Of a stretch of 64,000 nt of DNA, positions 25,853 to 37,008 are shown in pieces. Under the pieces are notes generated by a model, which ran no database searches, was not told the DNA's origin, and saw only the letters and a program-made list of their open reading frames with translations. This DNA comes from Halomonas almeriensis (lineage in GTDB: Bacteria > Pseudomonadota > Gammaproteobacteria > Pseudomonadales > Halomonadaceae). The first letter of the stretch is position 1. Each line of letters starts with the position of its first letter. The stretch covers positions 434,001 to 498,000 of the forward strand of contig NZ_JAUFPO010000009.1 of the NCBI RefSeq assembly GCF_030409235.1. The letters run 5' to 3'. A program made the translations under genes and the position numbers.

Positions 25853-26509
25853 ATGCTGAGCGCCATGTCCGCCTTGCCGACCGCCAGTGGCGTGCTCTAT
25901 CTGCACGGCTTCAACAGCGGCAGTGCATCGCCCAAGGCCGCCCTGGTGCGCGATGCCTGTGGGTATCTGTCATTGCCGTGCGCGACGCCGGACCTGCCTC
26001 ACCGCCCCGACCACGCCCTGGTTCGGGCCGAGGCCGATCTGTGCGGGTTGGGGGCGGCGCCCATGGTCGTGGGCAGTTCCATGGGGGGCTTTCTGGCCAG
26101 CGTGCTGGCCGAGCGTCATGATCTGACGGCCGCGCTGATCAACCCGGCCGTGGCCCCGGTGCGGCTGGTGGCCGACTGGGTCGGTATGACCCACGTCAAC
26201 CCCTACACTGGCGAGTCCTTCCGGGTGGAGGATGCCCATCGACGGGCACTGGCCGACATGACGCCGGCAGGCGTGGCGCCCTGGCGCTATCTGCTGTTGC
26301 TTGGCACGGCCGATGAGACACTGGCGCCGCAGGATGCCCGGCAGCTTTACCGGGGCGCGCGCACCATCCTGCACCCCGGGGGCGATCACGGCTTCAGTGC
26401 GCTTGCGGACTATCTGCCGGCCATCATGGCCCATGGCGGTCACGCCCTGTCCGCGGCGCGGGCCAAAGTGTTGAGGAAGGAACTAAATGACTCTAATCAG
26501 TCCGGGTGA
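25853..26509 (+). CDS. yqiA: YqiA-type alpha/beta hydrolase (esterase)
   Basis: 218 residues. LYLHGFNSGSASPKA is the oxyanion-hole region and VVGSSMGGFLAS carries the nucleophile serine. INPAVAPVRL and NPYTGESFRVE match YqiA, and GGDHGFS supplies the catalytic histidine. E. coli YqiA acts on short acyl esters; the natural substrate is unknown. A second in-frame ATG at 25865 may be the real start, and neither has a good RBS. It lies 3 bp before parE, as in E. coli, so it is part of the parE transcript. Confidence 0.9.
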   Translation: MLSAMSALPTASGVLYLHGFNSGSASPKAALVRDACGYLSLPCATPDLPHRPDHALVRAEADLCGLGAAPMVVGSSMGGFLASVLAERHDLTAALINPAVAPVRLVADWVGMTHVNPYTGESFRVEDAHRRALADMTPAGVAPWRYLLLLGTADETLAPQDARQLYRGARTILHPGGDHGFSALADYLPAIMAHGGHALSAARAKVLRKELNDSNQSG

Positions 26510-28390
<1,881 letters not shown>

Positions 28391-28393
<3 letters not shown>

Positions 28394-28502
28394 GAGGGAA
28401 GAAGGAAGACGTAAGAGGGAAGAAATACGAGGTTAGAGGGAAGAGAGTATAGGGGTTCTTCCTTCTTCAAGGCGCGAAGCGCCGATCTTCCCTCTTCTGA
28501 CT
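28391..28502 (+). repeat. heptamer repeat element, copy 4 (parE-parC gap)
   Basis: From the parE TAA, eight purine words in register (TAAGAGG, GAAGAAG, GAAGACG, TAAGAGG, GAAGAAA, TACGAGG, TTAGAGG, GAAGAGA). Then come GTATAGG, GGTTCTT, CCTTCTT, CAAGGCG, CGAAGCG, CCGATCT, TCCCTCT. The hairpin core GGCGCGAAGCGCC is at 28471-28483. The purine half can pair with the pyrimidine half. It occupies most of the 146 bp between parE and parC, including any parC promoter. Confidence 0.85.
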
Positions 28503-28539
28503 GTGTTGTTCTCCTGATGGAAGATAGGGCCCAGAACCC

Positions 28540-30798
28540 ATGACCATGGATATCCAGGTGGCGGAGGGGGACGTCGAGCGTCTGTCCCTTCGCGAGTATA
28601 CCGAGAAGGCGTATCTCGATTATTCGATGTACGTCATTCTCGACCGCGCCTTGCCGCATATCGGCGATGGCATGAAGCCGGTTCAGCGGCGCATCATCTA
28701 CGCCATGCGCGAGCTGTCGCTGAGTGCCAGTGCCAAGTACAAGAAGTCGGCGCGGACCGTCGGCGATGTGCTGGGCAAGTTTCATCCGCACGGTGACAGC
28801 GCCTGCTACGAGGCCATGGTGCTGATGGCGCAGTCCTTCAGTTACCGCTATCCGCTGGTGGATGGCCAGGGCAACTGGGGCAGCCCGGACGATCCCAAGT
28901 CCTTCGCCGCCATGCGCTATACCGAGGCGCGGTTGTCGAAGTTCTCCGAGGTGCTGCTCAGCGAGCTGGGCCAGGGCACCGTGGACTGGGCGCCCAACTT
29001 CGACGGTACCATGAGCGAGCCCGTGGTGCTGCCGGCGCGCCTGCCGCATGTGCTGCTCAATGGCGGCACCGGCATCGCGGTGGGCATGGCGACGGACATT
29101 CCGCCGCACAATGTCCATGAGGTGGTCGAGGCCACCTGTCACCTGCTGCGCCAGCCCGAGGCGACCACCGTCGATCTGCTGGCTCACCTGCCGGCGCCGG
29201 ATTTCCCCACCGAGGCCGAGATCATCACGCCGGCCGCGGAGCTGCGCAAGACCTACGAGAGCGGCCGTGGCTCGGTGAAAGTTCGGGCCCGCTACGCGCG
29301 CGAAGACGGCAATGTGGTGATTACTGCGCTGCCCTATCAGGTCAGCGGCGCCAAGGTGCTCGAGCAGATCGCCGGGCAGATGCAGGCCAAGAAGCTGCCC
29401 ATGGTTGCCGATCTGCGCGACGAGTCCACGCATGAAGATCCTACCCGGCTAGTGATCGAGCCGCGCTCCAACCGGGTCGATGTCGAATCCCTGATGGCGC
29501 ATCTGTTCGCCACCACGGACCTCGAGAAGAACGTTCGCGTCAACATGAACGTGATCGGCCTGGACGGACGGCCGCGCGTGCTGTCGCTGGCCGGCATGCT
29601 CGGTGAGTGGCTGGACTTCCGGCGCAGCACGGTGCGTCGGCGTCTCGAGCACCGTCTGGGCAAGGTCGAGGACCGCTTGCACATCCTCGAGGGCCTGCTG
29701 ACGGCCTATCTCAATATCGATGAGGTCATCCGCATCATCCGTGAGGAGGACGAGCCCAAGCCGGCGCTGATCCAGGCCTTCGGGCTGAGCGAGCGTCAGG
29801 CCGAGGCCATCCTCGAACTTCGCCTGCGCCATCTCGCCAAGCTCGAAGAGATGAAGATTCGTGGCGAGCAGGACGATCTCGAGGAAGAGCGCAAGCACCT
29901 CAAGGAACTGCTGGGCAACGAGGCGGCGCTGACCGACCTGATCGAGCGCGAGCTGCGCGAGGCCGCCGAGCAGCACGGTGATGCGCGTCGCGCTCCCCTG
30001 GTTGAGCGTCAGGAGGCCAGGGCGCTGTCCGAGGTGGAGCTGATCGGGGCCGACCCGGTCACGGTGGTGCTCTCCGAGAAGGGCTGGATCCGCAGCGCCA
30101 AGGGGCACGACATCGATCCGGCGGGCCTTTCCTACAAGGCGGGAGACCGTTTTGCCCTGGCGGCCCGTGGCAAGACCAACCAGCCGCTGGTGCTGCTCGA
30201 CGACACAGGGCGGGCTTATACCCTGGCCGCGCATAACCTGCCCAGCGCCCGCAGCCAGGGCGAGCCGGTGACCGGCCGCGTCAATGTGGCGGCCGGGGCG
30301 CACATGGCCGGCGTGATGCTGGCCCCGCCGACATCCCGTTTTCTGCTTTGCTCCGATGGCGGCTATGGCTTTGTCGCCACGCTGGAGTCAATGACCGGCA
30401 AGAACAAGGCTGGCAAGGGCGTGTTGACGGTTCCCAAGGGCTGCAACGTGCTGCCACCGATCCAGGTGCCGGAAGGCGAGGGGATCAGTGTCGCCGCGGT
30501 GTCCAACGAGGGGCGCCTGTTGGTCTTCCCGCTGGAGCATCTGCCCGAGATGGCCAAGGGCAAGGGCAACAAGATGATCGATATCCCGGGAGCCCGCGCG
30601 GCCCGCCGCGAGGAATTCCTGCGCGACCTGGCCCTGCTCGGCCCCGGCCAGGTTCTGGTGGTGCACGCCGGCAAGCGCAAGCTGACCCTCAAGGCCAGCG
30701 AGCTGGACTATTATCGAGGTGAGCGCGGGCGCCGCGGCAGCAAGCTGCCCCGAGGCCTGCAGAAGGTCGACCGACTTGAGGCGGAAGAGGGAAGGTAG
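28540..30798 (+). CDS. parC: DNA topoisomerase IV subunit A
   Basis: DNA cleavage-religation subunit of topoisomerase IV. 752 residues. The catalytic tyrosine Y127 is in [11 protein letters not shown]. The quinolone-determining region has the sensitive-type residues S87 and E91 ([13 protein letters not shown]). The tower and coiled coil reach about residue 490, then the C-terminal beta-pinwheel. The conserved end ([13 protein letters not shown]) is followed by EAEEGR. These last codons and the TAG stop are written in the purine heptamer repeat that continues behind the gene, so the tail looks derived from it. A second ATG two codons on (28546) is possible. Confidence 0.97.
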   Translation: MTMDIQVAEGDVERLSLREYTEKAYLDYSMYVILDRALPHIGDGMKPVQRRIIYAMRELSLSASAKYKKSARTVGDVLGKFHPHGDSACYEAMVLMAQSFSYRYPLVDGQGNWGSPDDPKSFAAMRYTEARLSKFSEVLLSELGQGTVDWAPNFDGTMSEPVVLPARLPHVLLNGGTGIAVGMATDIPPHNVHEVVEATCHLLRQPEATTVDLLAHLPAPDFPTEAEIITPAAELRKTYESGRGSVKVRARYAREDGNVVITALPYQVSGAKVLEQIAGQMQAKKLPMVADLRDESTHEDPTRLVIEPRSNRVDVESLMAHLFATTDLEKNVRVNMNVIGLDGRPRVLSLAGMLGEWLDFRRSTVRRRLEHRLGKVEDRLHILEGLLTAYLNIDEVIRIIREEDEPKPALIQAFGLSERQAEAILELRLRHLAKLEEMKIRGEQDDLEEERKHLKELLGNEAALTDLIERELREAAEQHGDARRAPLVERQEARALSEVELIGADPVTVVLSEKGWIRSAKGHDIDPAGLSYKAGDRFALAARGKTNQPLVLLDDTGRAYTLAAHNLPSARSQGEPVTGRVNVAAGAHMAGVMLAPPTSRFLLCSDGGYGFVATLESMTGKNKAGKGVLTVPKGCNVLPPIQVPEGEGISVAAVSNEGRLLVFPLEHLPEMAKGKGNKMIDIPGARAARREEFLRDLALLGPGQVLVVHAGKRKLTLKASELDYYRGERGRRGSKLPRGLQKVDRLEAEEGR

Positions 30799-30881
30799 AA
30801 GAGGGAAGACAGGAGGTGGGTTATAGTGCTGTCTTTCTTCTTCCAGGCGCGTAGCGCCGCTCTTCCTTCTTCTTTCTGGGA
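30784..30881 (+). repeat. heptamer repeat element, copy 5 (parC-serB gap)
   Basis: Words GAAGAGG, GAAGGTA, GAAGAGG, GAAGACA start inside the parC coding end. After 30832 come CTTTCTT, CTTCCAG, the core GGCGCGTAGCGCC (30846-30858), CTCTTCC and TTCTTCTTTC. It ends a few bases before the serB RBS (GGGAG). Confidence 0.8.
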
Positions 30882-30886
30882 GTAAC

Positions 30887-32092
30887 ATGACACGACGAGT
30901 CTTGATCCGTGCGACGGGTAACGCTCGCCCCGGCCAGCTGGCCGGGTTGGGCCGGGCATTGGCGAGTAGCGGGGCGCGGCTGCTGGATATCAACCAGAGC
31001 GTGACCTTCGGCATGCTGTCGCTGGAGGCGTTGGCGGGCCTGGATCACGAGGCCGACCTGGAGGGAGCGCTCGCCGCGGCGGGCAGCGCGCTGGGGCTCG
31101 ATGTGCAGGCAGTGCAGGTCGGTGCCGAGGAGTATCATCGCTGGAGCGTGCAGAGTGGCCAGCCGCGTCTGATCATGACCCTGCTGGCGCCGCGTCTGCC
31201 GGCCGGTATTCTGGCCGAGGTCGGCCTGCTGACGGCCGAGCAGGGCCTGACCGTGGAGCTGATTCACCGGCTCTCCGGCCGTGAGCCCCTGGATGGCGAA
31301 GCGCCGCCCCATGGCGCCTGTGTCGAGTGCTGGTTGCGCGGCGATGAGGTGGACATCGAAGCCCTGCGCGAGAAGGCGCTGGCCCTTGGGGCCGTGCATG
31401 GCGTCGACATCGCCCTGCAGGAAGACTCGATCTGGCGCCGCCACCGGCGCCTGGTGTGCTTCGACATGGACTCGACGCTGATACAGACCGAGGTCATCGA
31501 CGAGCTGGCACGGCGGCATGGCGTCTTCGACGAGGTGGCTGCGGTCACCGAGCGTGCCATGCGCGGCGAGCTGGACTTCCAGCAGAGTTTTCGCGAGCGC
31601 ATGGCCAGGCTAGAGGGGCTGGACGAGTCGGTGCTGGCCGAGATCGCCGAGAACTTGCCGCTCATGGATGGCGTCGAGCGTCTCATGCACCACCTCAAGC
31701 GCCTGGGCTATCGCACCGCGATTCTCTCCGGCGGCTTCACCTACTTTGCCGAGTACCTGCAGCAGCGCCTCGGGTTCGATGAGGTGCACGCCAACGAGTT
31801 GGTCATCGAGAATGGTCGGCTGACCGGTGAGGTTCGCGAGCCGATCGTCGATGCCGAGCGCAAGGCCGAACTGCTGCGCGGGATCGCTGCGCGCGAAGAG
31901 CTTGCCATGGAGCAGACCATCGCGGTCGGCGATGGTGCCAATGACCTCAGGATGCTGGCCACCGCCGGGCTGGGCATTGCCTTTCGTGCCAAGCCGCTGG
32001 TGCAGCAGCAGGCCCGTCAGAGCATCTCGACCCTGGGGCTCGATGCGGTGCTGTACCTGATCGGCTACCGCCAGGTGGACCTGGAAAGCTGA
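30887..32092 (+). CDS. serB: phosphoserine phosphatase
   Basis: Last step of serine biosynthesis. 401 residues. The N-terminal half holds two ACT-like regulatory folds (about 1-180), as in the long gammaproteobacterial/Pseudomonas SerB. The HAD domain has D193 and D195 in CFDMDSTLIQTEVIDELA, then ILSGGFTYFA and VGDGANDLRML. RBS GGGAG precedes the ATG. The last base of the stop is the first base of the next ATG (TGATG), so the downstream channel gene is translationally coupled. Confidence 0.96.
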   Translation: MTRRVLIRATGNARPGQLAGLGRALASSGARLLDINQSVTFGMLSLEALAGLDHEADLEGALAAAGSALGLDVQAVQVGAEEYHRWSVQSGQPRLIMTLLAPRLPAGILAEVGLLTAEQGLTVELIHRLSGREPLDGEAPPHGACVECWLRGDEVDIEALREKALALGAVHGVDIALQEDSIWRRHRRLVCFDMDSTLIQTEVIDELARRHGVFDEVAAVTERAMRGELDFQQSFRERMARLEGLDESVLAEIAENLPLMDGVERLMHHLKRLGYRTAILSGGFTYFAEYLQQRLGFDEVHANELVIENGRLTGEVREPIVDAERKAELLRGIAAREELAMEQTIAVGDGANDLRMLATAGLGIAFRAKPLVQQQARQSISTLGLDAVLYLIGYRQVDLES

Positions 32093-32946
32093 TGAGACGA
32101 TGGTTCGGTACGCGCGCCTCTGCGGTGACCTGGCGCGACCGCTTCGAGCGCATTCGCGCCAACAAGGTCTTCGAAACCCTGGTGATCGCCATCATCATCG
32201 TGTCGGCCCTGTTGGTCGGGGCCAAGACCTACCCGGCCACTAGCCGCTTCCACTATTGGCTGCTGGCCATGGACCTGGCGGTGACGGTCTTCTTTCTGGT
32301 GGAGATCGTGATCCGCATGGCGGCGGAAAAGCGGCTGCGTGACTTCTTCAGGCAGGGCTGGAACGTCTTCGATTTCCTGGTTGTCACGGCCAGTCTGGTG
32401 CCTCTTGGCGGGTCCGATATGGTGCTGCTGGCGCGTCTGCTGCGCATCTTCCGGGTATTGCGTCTGGTGTCCATGATCCCGGAGCTGCGCATTCTGATGG
32501 CGGCCCTGGTCAAGTCGATCCCGCGCATGGGCTATGTGGCGCTGTTGATGTTCATCATCTTCTACATCTATGCCGCCATCGGCAGCTTTCTGTTCGTCGA
32601 GGTGGATGACTACCTGTGGGGCAACATTGCCACGGCGATGCTGACGCTGTTCCGGATCGCGACCTTCGAGGACTGGACCGACATCATGTACGCCACCCAG
32701 GAGGCCTACGCCTGGAGCTGGGTCTATTACCTGACCTTCATCTTTCTGACCGCCTTCATCTTCCTTAACATGATGATCGGCATCGTGCTGGATGTGATGC
32801 AGAAGGAAAGTGCCGCCATCGATCGGGAAAACGGCGAGGGTGAGCAAGCCGAACTGCAGGACCTGCGCCAGGATGTGCGCGAATTGAGTGGACAGGTTGC
32901 GCGCCTTGAGGCTTCGCTCAAGCACCAGGATGCCGATCGGCAGTGA
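32092..32946 (+). CDS. voltage-gated sodium channel of the bacterial NaChBac/BacNav family
   Basis: 284 residues, one six-helix ion-channel domain. S1 starts at FETLVIAIIIVSALLVG. S4 reads LLARLLRIFRVLRLV with repeated arginines. The pore helix and filter are RIATFEDWTDIM with E193 in the position of the LESW glutamate of NaChBac (here FEDW). S6 is FIFLTAFIFLNMMIGIVLDVMQ. A C-terminal coiled coil (about 245-280) is as in BacNav tetramers. Homotetrameric Na+ channel by family; the selectivity is inferred from the filter. Coupled to serB by a 1-nt overlap. Confidence 0.92.
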   Translation: MRRWFGTRASAVTWRDRFERIRANKVFETLVIAIIIVSALLVGAKTYPATSRFHYWLLAMDLAVTVFFLVEIVIRMAAEKRLRDFFRQGWNVFDFLVVTASLVPLGGSDMVLLARLLRIFRVLRLVSMIPELRILMAALVKSIPRMGYVALLMFIIFYIYAAIGSFLFVEVDDYLWGNIATAMLTLFRIATFEDWTDIMYATQEAYAWSWVYYLTFIFLTAFIFLNMMIGIVLDVMQKESAAIDRENGEGEQAELQDLRQDVRELSGQVARLEASLKHQDADRQ

Positions 32947-32982
32947 GCGGACGAAGCCGCTGGGTGCCGCAAGATCCCGTGG

Positions 32983-33011
32983 TTGCGCACAGTCCGTCGA
33001 GTCTATATAAT
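32983..33011 (+). promoter_or_regulatory. strong promoter of the rpsF operon
   Basis: TTGCGC (32983-32988), 17 bp, TATAAT (33006-33011). The transcript would start near 33018, at the foot of the first leader hairpin. Confidence 0.75.
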
Positions 33012-33017
33012 GCTTGC

Positions 33018-33126
33018 GCCCGTTCGCCTGTCGAGCGGGAGTCGTGTTTTTTTCGAAAATCACCTCCTTGCTTCCCCTGGAAGGCTGATGCCTCCACCGG
33101 AAGCTGCCAAACCGCAAGGAGAATCC
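33018..33126 (+). promoter_or_regulatory. rpsF mRNA leader with candidate S6:S18 binding site
   Basis: The leader opens with CCCGTTCG (33019-33026) pairing with CGAGCGGG (33032-33039), then a T7 run at 33047. Next is TGG-A-AGGC (33078-33085) pairing with GCCT-CCA (33090-33096), immediately followed by CCGG, and a second ACCG at 33111-33114 just before the RBS. Known S6:S18 leaders present a CCG next to a stem near the rpsF start; the resemblance is by eye. Confidence 0.45.
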
Positions 33127-33498
33127 ATGCGTCATTACGAAATCGTCTTCATGGTCCACCCGGACCAGAGCGAGCAGGTCCAGGCGATGGTCGAGCGTTA
33201 CACCGGCCTCGTTACCGAGAACGGCGGCACCGTGCACCGTCTCGAGGATTGGGGGCGCCGCCACATGGCCTACCCGATCAACAAGATCCACAAGGCTCAC
33301 TACGTGCTGATGAACGTCGAGTGCAGCGGCGAGACCCTCGAGGAAATCGAGAACATCTTCCGCTTCAACGATGCCATCATTCGCAGCCTGGTGGTGCGCT
33401 GCAAGGAAGCCATCACCGAAGCTTCTCCGATGATGAAGCCGGCCGAGGACAAGCGCGCGCGTCGCGACGACAAGCCGACCACCGCCGAGTCCGCCTGA
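33127..33498 (+). CDS. rpsF: 30S ribosomal protein S6
   Basis: 123 residues. [21 protein letters not shown] and the block [13 protein letters not shown] followed by HYVLMNVEC are S6 hallmarks. [14 protein letters not shown] completes the domain, and the tail is charged and Lys/Asp-rich as usual. AAGGAG (33116-33121) precedes the ATG. First gene of rpsF-rpsR-DUF2232-rplI; S6 pairs with S18 on the platform of the small subunit. Confidence 0.98.
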   Translation: MRHYEIVFMVHPDQSEQVQAMVERYTGLVTENGGTVHRLEDWGRRHMAYPINKIHKAHYVLMNVECSGETLEEIENIFRFNDAIIRSLVVRCKEAITEASPMMKPAEDKRARRDDKPTTAESA

Positions 33499-33531
33499 GC
33501 CCACCCGTCGCACGTTTGAAGGAGTCTTAAC

Positions 33532-33759
33532 ATGGCACGTTTTTTCCGTCGCCGTAAGTTTTGCCGTTTTACCGCCGAAGGCGTAAAGCAGATCGACTAC
33601 AAGGATCTGGACACGCTCAAGGGCTACGTCACCGAGACCGGTAAGATCGTTCCCAGCCGTATCACGGGTACCAAGGCTCGCTATCAGCGCCAGCTGTCCT
33701 CCGCGATCAAGCGGGCACGCTACCTGGCGCTGCTGCCCTACACCGATAGCCACCAGTAA
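33532..33759 (+). CDS. rpsR: 30S ribosomal protein S18
   Basis: 75 residues, full length. [16 protein letters not shown], the [20 protein letters not shown] core and the basic RNA-binding end [15 protein letters not shown] are as in S18 of gammaproteobacteria. AAGGAG lies 8 nt upstream. It has a single cysteine, so it is not the four-cysteine zinc form. Confidence 0.98.
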   Translation: MARFFRRRKFCRFTAEGVKQIDYKDLDTLKGYVTETGKIVPSRITGTKARYQRQLSSAIKRARYLALLPYTDSHQ

Positions 33760-33771
33760 GAAACCGACACG

Positions 33772-34623
33772 ATGCTGCCTGTCGCGCGATGGCTGATGCA
33801 GGGACTGCCCCAGGCGATGATCGGGGCGGCCCTGAGCAGTCTGGTGCCCTGGTTGTTCTGGCTGGGGGCTTCCATTGCCGCACTGGTAACCCTGCGCAAG
33901 GGGTTGGCGTCGGCCCTGCCGGTCATCATGGCGGCCGCTGTGCCGGCGGGATGGTGGTGGAGTCAGGGCGATGTCGTGCCCCTGGCCAGCATCCTGCTGG
34001 TGACGTTGATGGCCGTGGTGCTGCGGGCCCGCATGCGCTGGAGCGAAGCCTTGATCGTGGGTGCCCTGGGCGGCGCCCTGATGATTCAGCTGGGCAGCTT
34101 CACGCCGCCCGGCAGTGCGCAAGCGCTGCTCGATCAGCTGCAGCAGGGGGCTCCACAGATCGCCACCATGCTCGACGACATGGCTCGTCAGGGAGTGGAT
34201 ACTCAGGAGCTCGCAACCCTATTGATGGGGGGCGTGACCGGTCTGGTGGTGCTGATGATGTCGGTGGCCTGTCTGGCACTGGCCCGCGCATGGCAAGCCG
34301 GCTTGTACAATCCCGGCGGGTTTCGCGAGGAGTTTCATGCCCTGCGGCTGATGCCCCGTGAGTTGTTGGTGTTGTTCGTTGTTGGCCTGGCTGGGGTGCT
34401 GTTCGACCTGCCGGGACTCGGCATGCTGATCTGGATACCCTTGCTGGTCGCCGGCATCGCGTTGGTACATGGTGTTATTGGATTGAAGGGAATGCATGGG
34501 ATCTGGTTGGGCGTCTTCTATGTGATGCTCGTCTTTACCTGGCCCATGATTCTCATTGTGCTGCTCGTGGCCCTGCTGGATTCGTTCGTGAACATCCGCG
34601 CGCGTCTCGGCAGCGGCAACTGA
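33772..34623 (+). CDS. DUF2232/YybS-like inner-membrane protein
   Basis: 283 residues with about eight hydrophobic segments and a small amphipathic segment (about 112-145, LLDQLQQGAPQIATMLDD). Many gammaproteobacteria carry a DUF2232 gene exactly here, between rpsR and rplI. The C-terminal half (FREEFHALRLMPRELLVLF, GLGMLIWIPLLVAGIALVHG) resembles that family. Function is unknown. Spacing to both neighbours is 12-15 bp, so it is co-transcribed with ribosomal genes. Confidence 0.8.
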   Translation: MLPVARWLMQGLPQAMIGAALSSLVPWLFWLGASIAALVTLRKGLASALPVIMAAAVPAGWWWSQGDVVPLASILLVTLMAVVLRARMRWSEALIVGALGGALMIQLGSFTPPGSAQALLDQLQQGAPQIATMLDDMARQGVDTQELATLLMGGVTGLVVLMMSVACLALARAWQAGLYNPGGFREEFHALRLMPRELLVLFVVGLAGVLFDLPGLGMLIWIPLLVAGIALVHGVIGLKGMHGIWLGVFYVMLVFTWPMILIVLLVALLDSFVNIRARLGSGN

Positions 34624-34638
34624 CAAGAGGTTAACGAG

Positions 34639-35085
34639 ATGGAAGTCATTCTGCTCGACAAGATTGGCAAGCTGGGCGGTCTGGGTGACCAGGTCAACGT
34701 CAAGCCCGGCTATGGCCGTAACTACCTGGTGCCCTACGGCCTTGCTGTGCCGGCCACCAAGGAAAACATCGCGGCTTTCGAAGCACAACGTGCTGAACTG
34801 GAAGCGGAAGCCGCCGAGCGCAAGGCGGAAGCCGAAGCTCGCGCTGAGCAACTCAACGATATCGAGCTGTCGCTGGTCGCCAAGAGCGGTGATGAAGGCA
34901 AGCTGTTCGGTTCCATTGGCCCGCGTGACCTGTCTGAGGCGATTTCCTCCGCCGGCATCGAGGTCGCCAAGAGCGAAGTCCGTATGCCGATGGGGCCGAT
35001 CCGCCAGACCGGTGAGTATGATGTGGATCTGTACCTGCACGCCGAGGTTCAGGCCAGCGTACGCATCGTGGTTGTGGGCGAGTAA
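34639..35085 (+). CDS. rplI: 50S ribosomal protein L9
   Basis: 148 residues. The N-terminal domain [32 protein letters not shown] is the L9 signature. A long central helix ([20 protein letters not shown]) and a C-terminal domain ending in the [13 protein letters not shown] strand follow. Last gene of the operon, with a strong terminator behind it. Confidence 0.98.
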   Translation: MEVILLDKIGKLGGLGDQVNVKPGYGRNYLVPYGLAVPATKENIAAFEAQRAELEAEAAERKAEAEARAEQLNDIELSLVAKSGDEGKLFGSIGPRDLSEAISSAGIEVAKSEVRMPMGPIRQTGEYDVDLYLHAEVQASVRIVVVGE

Positions 35086-35116
35086 GCTCGAGACTCAACG
35101 TTCGCGTTGATGCCCA

Positions 35117-35147
35117 GGGGCGCGAGGTTCTACCTCGCGCCCCTTTT
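35117..35147 (+). terminator. intrinsic terminator of the rpsF-rplI operon
   Basis: GGGGCGCGAGGT (35117-35128) pairs perfectly with ACCTCGCGCCCC (35132-35143), with a 3-nt loop and TTTT after it. Confidence 0.95.
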
Positions 35148-35254
35148 GCTGTCTGGCACCCGGCGGGCGGGTGTCGTAACGGTTTTACAGGGTCATGGGG
35201 GCAAGGCCTTCCTTCGGGTAGAATGGTCGCGCCTATTTCGTCAGGGGCTTAATC

Positions 35255-36643
35255 ATGAACGAACCATACGAGCTGGATCAGGAAACGGCGGCACTCAAGG
35301 TGCCACCGCACTCGCTGGAGGCGGAACAGTCCGTGCTCGGCGGCCTGATGCTCGACAATTCCGCCTGGGATAATGTGGCCGACCGGCTGGTGGCGGACGA
35401 CTTCTATCGTTACGAGCATCGTCTGGTCTTCAATGTCATGGCCCAGCTTGCCGAGGAGGCGAGACCCATGGATGTGGTCACGCTCTCGGAAGCGCTTGAA
35501 GGGCGCGACCAGCTGGATACCGTCGGTGGCCTGGCTTATCTGGCGGAACTGGCGCGCAACACGCCCTCGGCCAGCAACATTCGCGCCTACGCGGACATCG
35601 TTCGCGAGCGGGCCACCCTGCGCAAGCTGATCCGCGCGGCCAACCAGGTGGCCGAGAGTGCCTTTGCCCCCCAGGGACGACCCTCGGACGAGCTGGTCAA
35701 CGAAGCCGAGCGGCTGGTCTTCCAGATCAGCGAGGACAGGCCCAAGTCGGGCGGACCGGTCGGCATGAGCGATCTGCTTGCCAAGGCCGTGGATCGCATC
35801 GACGAGCTGTTCAACATGCAGGGCGAGATGACCGGGCTTTCCACCGGCTTTCGCGACCTGGATGACATGACCTCGGGGCTGCAGCCCTCCGATCTGGTGA
35901 TCATTGCCGGTCGTCCTTCCATGGGCAAGACTACCTTCGCCATGAACCTGGTCGAGCATGCCGTCATTTCTAGTGACAACCCGGTGATGGTGTTTTCCAT
36001 GGAAATGCCCGCCGAGGCCCTGATGCTGCGCATGCTGTCTTCACTGGGGCGTATCGACCAGACTCGGGTGCGAACCGGACAGCTGGAAGACGAGGACTGG
36101 CCGCGCCTGACCTCGGCGGTCAATCTGCTCAAGGACAAGCAGCTGTTCATCGATGACACGGCGGCGCTGTCGCCCAACGAGATGCGCTCGCGGGTACGGC
36201 GTGTGGTGCGCGAGCATGGCAATCTCTCGCTGATCATGATCGACTATCTGCAGCTGATGCAGATTCCCGGCTTTTCCGAGAACCGCACCGGCGAGATTTC
36301 CGAGATATCCCGCTCGCTGAAGGGCCTGGCCAAGGAATTCGGATGCCCGGTGGTGGCGCTTTCCCAGCTCAACCGCTCGCTGGAGCAGCGGCCCAACAAG
36401 CGCCCGGTGATGTCGGATCTGCGCGAATCCGGCGCCATCGAGCAGGATGCCGATATCATCGGCTTCGTCTATCGCGACGAGGTCTATAATCCAGATAACC
36501 CCGACAATCAGGGTCTGGCCGAGGTGATCATCGGCAAGCAGCGTAACGGCCCGATTGGTACCGTGCACATGGCCTTCATCGGCAAGTACACGCGTTTCGA
36601 GGATCTGGCCCCGGACAGCTACGGCGAAGCCTTCGCTGGGTGA
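35255..36643 (+). CDS. dnaB: replicative DNA helicase
   Basis: Hexameric 5'-3' helicase of the replisome. 462 residues. The N-terminal domain (PPHSLEAEQSVLGGLM) loads primase and DnaC/DciA. A linker follows, then the RecA-type ATPase: Walker A GRPSMGKT at 219-226, the Walker B aspartate in LIMIDYLQLM, and the arginine-finger region KRPVMSDLRESGAIEQDAD. KQRNGPIGTV closes the fold. No intein. A -10-like TAGAAT (35219-35224) is in the short gap after the rplI terminator; its -35 is not clear. Confidence 0.98.
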   Translation: MNEPYELDQETAALKVPPHSLEAEQSVLGGLMLDNSAWDNVADRLVADDFYRYEHRLVFNVMAQLAEEARPMDVVTLSEALEGRDQLDTVGGLAYLAELARNTPSASNIRAYADIVRERATLRKLIRAANQVAESAFAPQGRPSDELVNEAERLVFQISEDRPKSGGPVGMSDLLAKAVDRIDELFNMQGEMTGLSTGFRDLDDMTSGLQPSDLVIIAGRPSMGKTTFAMNLVEHAVISSDNPVMVFSMEMPAEALMLRMLSSLGRIDQTRVRTGQLEDEDWPRLTSAVNLLKDKQLFIDDTAALSPNEMRSRVRRVVREHGNLSLIMIDYLQLMQIPGFSENRTGEISEISRSLKGLAKEFGCPVVALSQLNRSLEQRPNKRPVMSDLRESGAIEQDADIIGFVYRDEVYNPDNPDNQGLAEVIIGKQRNGPIGTVHMAFIGKYTRFEDLAPDSYGEAFAG

Positions 36644-36653
36644 GGCGTCTCGC

Positions 36654-36681
36654 TTGAGCCCGTGCATCAGCCACGTATAAT
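36654..36681 (+). promoter_or_regulatory. promoter of the 97-residue gene
   Basis: TTGAGC (36654-36659), 16 bp, perfect TATAAT (36676-36681), 33 bp before the ATG. Confidence 0.65.
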
Positions 36682-36714
36682 CCCACTCCCCAATCGTACT
36701 CTGGAGAAGCATCC

Positions 36715-37008
36715 ATGGCAGGTGGATTCCGACGCGGCAACCAGCGCCGTGCCCCCAAGCTGGAAGCACGCGGTGAACTGCAATCGGCTGAACGCGAGGG
36801 GCCCTTCAAGGAATGGCTTGGCATGCCCGACCTGTATCGTTATGAACTGGTCGTGGATGGCGAGCACTACAGCTACCAGACCGAGGACTCGGAGTTGCCG
36901 GTGTCGGTCGGGGATCGTGTGGTCCTGCGCTACAAGGAAACCAAGGCCGGCAAGTGGGTGGACAAGAAGTCCCTGGGCAAGGCCATCGATCCCGCGGATT
37001 ATCAATAA
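36715..37008 (+). CDS. small conserved-looking protein, function unknown
   Basis: 97 residues, not recognised. A basic, probably disordered N-terminus (AGGFRRGNQRRAPKLEARG) is followed by a compact beta-rich part: YRYELVVDGEHYSYQTED, LPVSVGDRVVLRYKET, then a basic end. The strand pattern resembles a small SH3/OB-like barrel, but this is a guess. It has its own strong promoter and good codon use, so it is very likely real. Confidence 0.7.
   Translation: MAGGFRRGNQRRAPKLEARGELQSAEREGPFKEWLGMPDLYRYELVVDGEHYSYQTEDSELPVSVGDRVVLRYKETKAGKWVDKKSLGKAIDPADYQ

Noticed and set aside
24265-25866. Minus-strand open frame of 533 codons
   Set aside because: Shadow of pgi on the opposite strand.
32065-34122. 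Long minus-strand open frame (685 codons)
   Set aside because: It is antisense to the sodium channel, rpsF, rpsR and the DUF2232 gene, all well recognised. High GC removes stop codons in the opposite frames; composition is His/Gln/Arg-rich with no domain.
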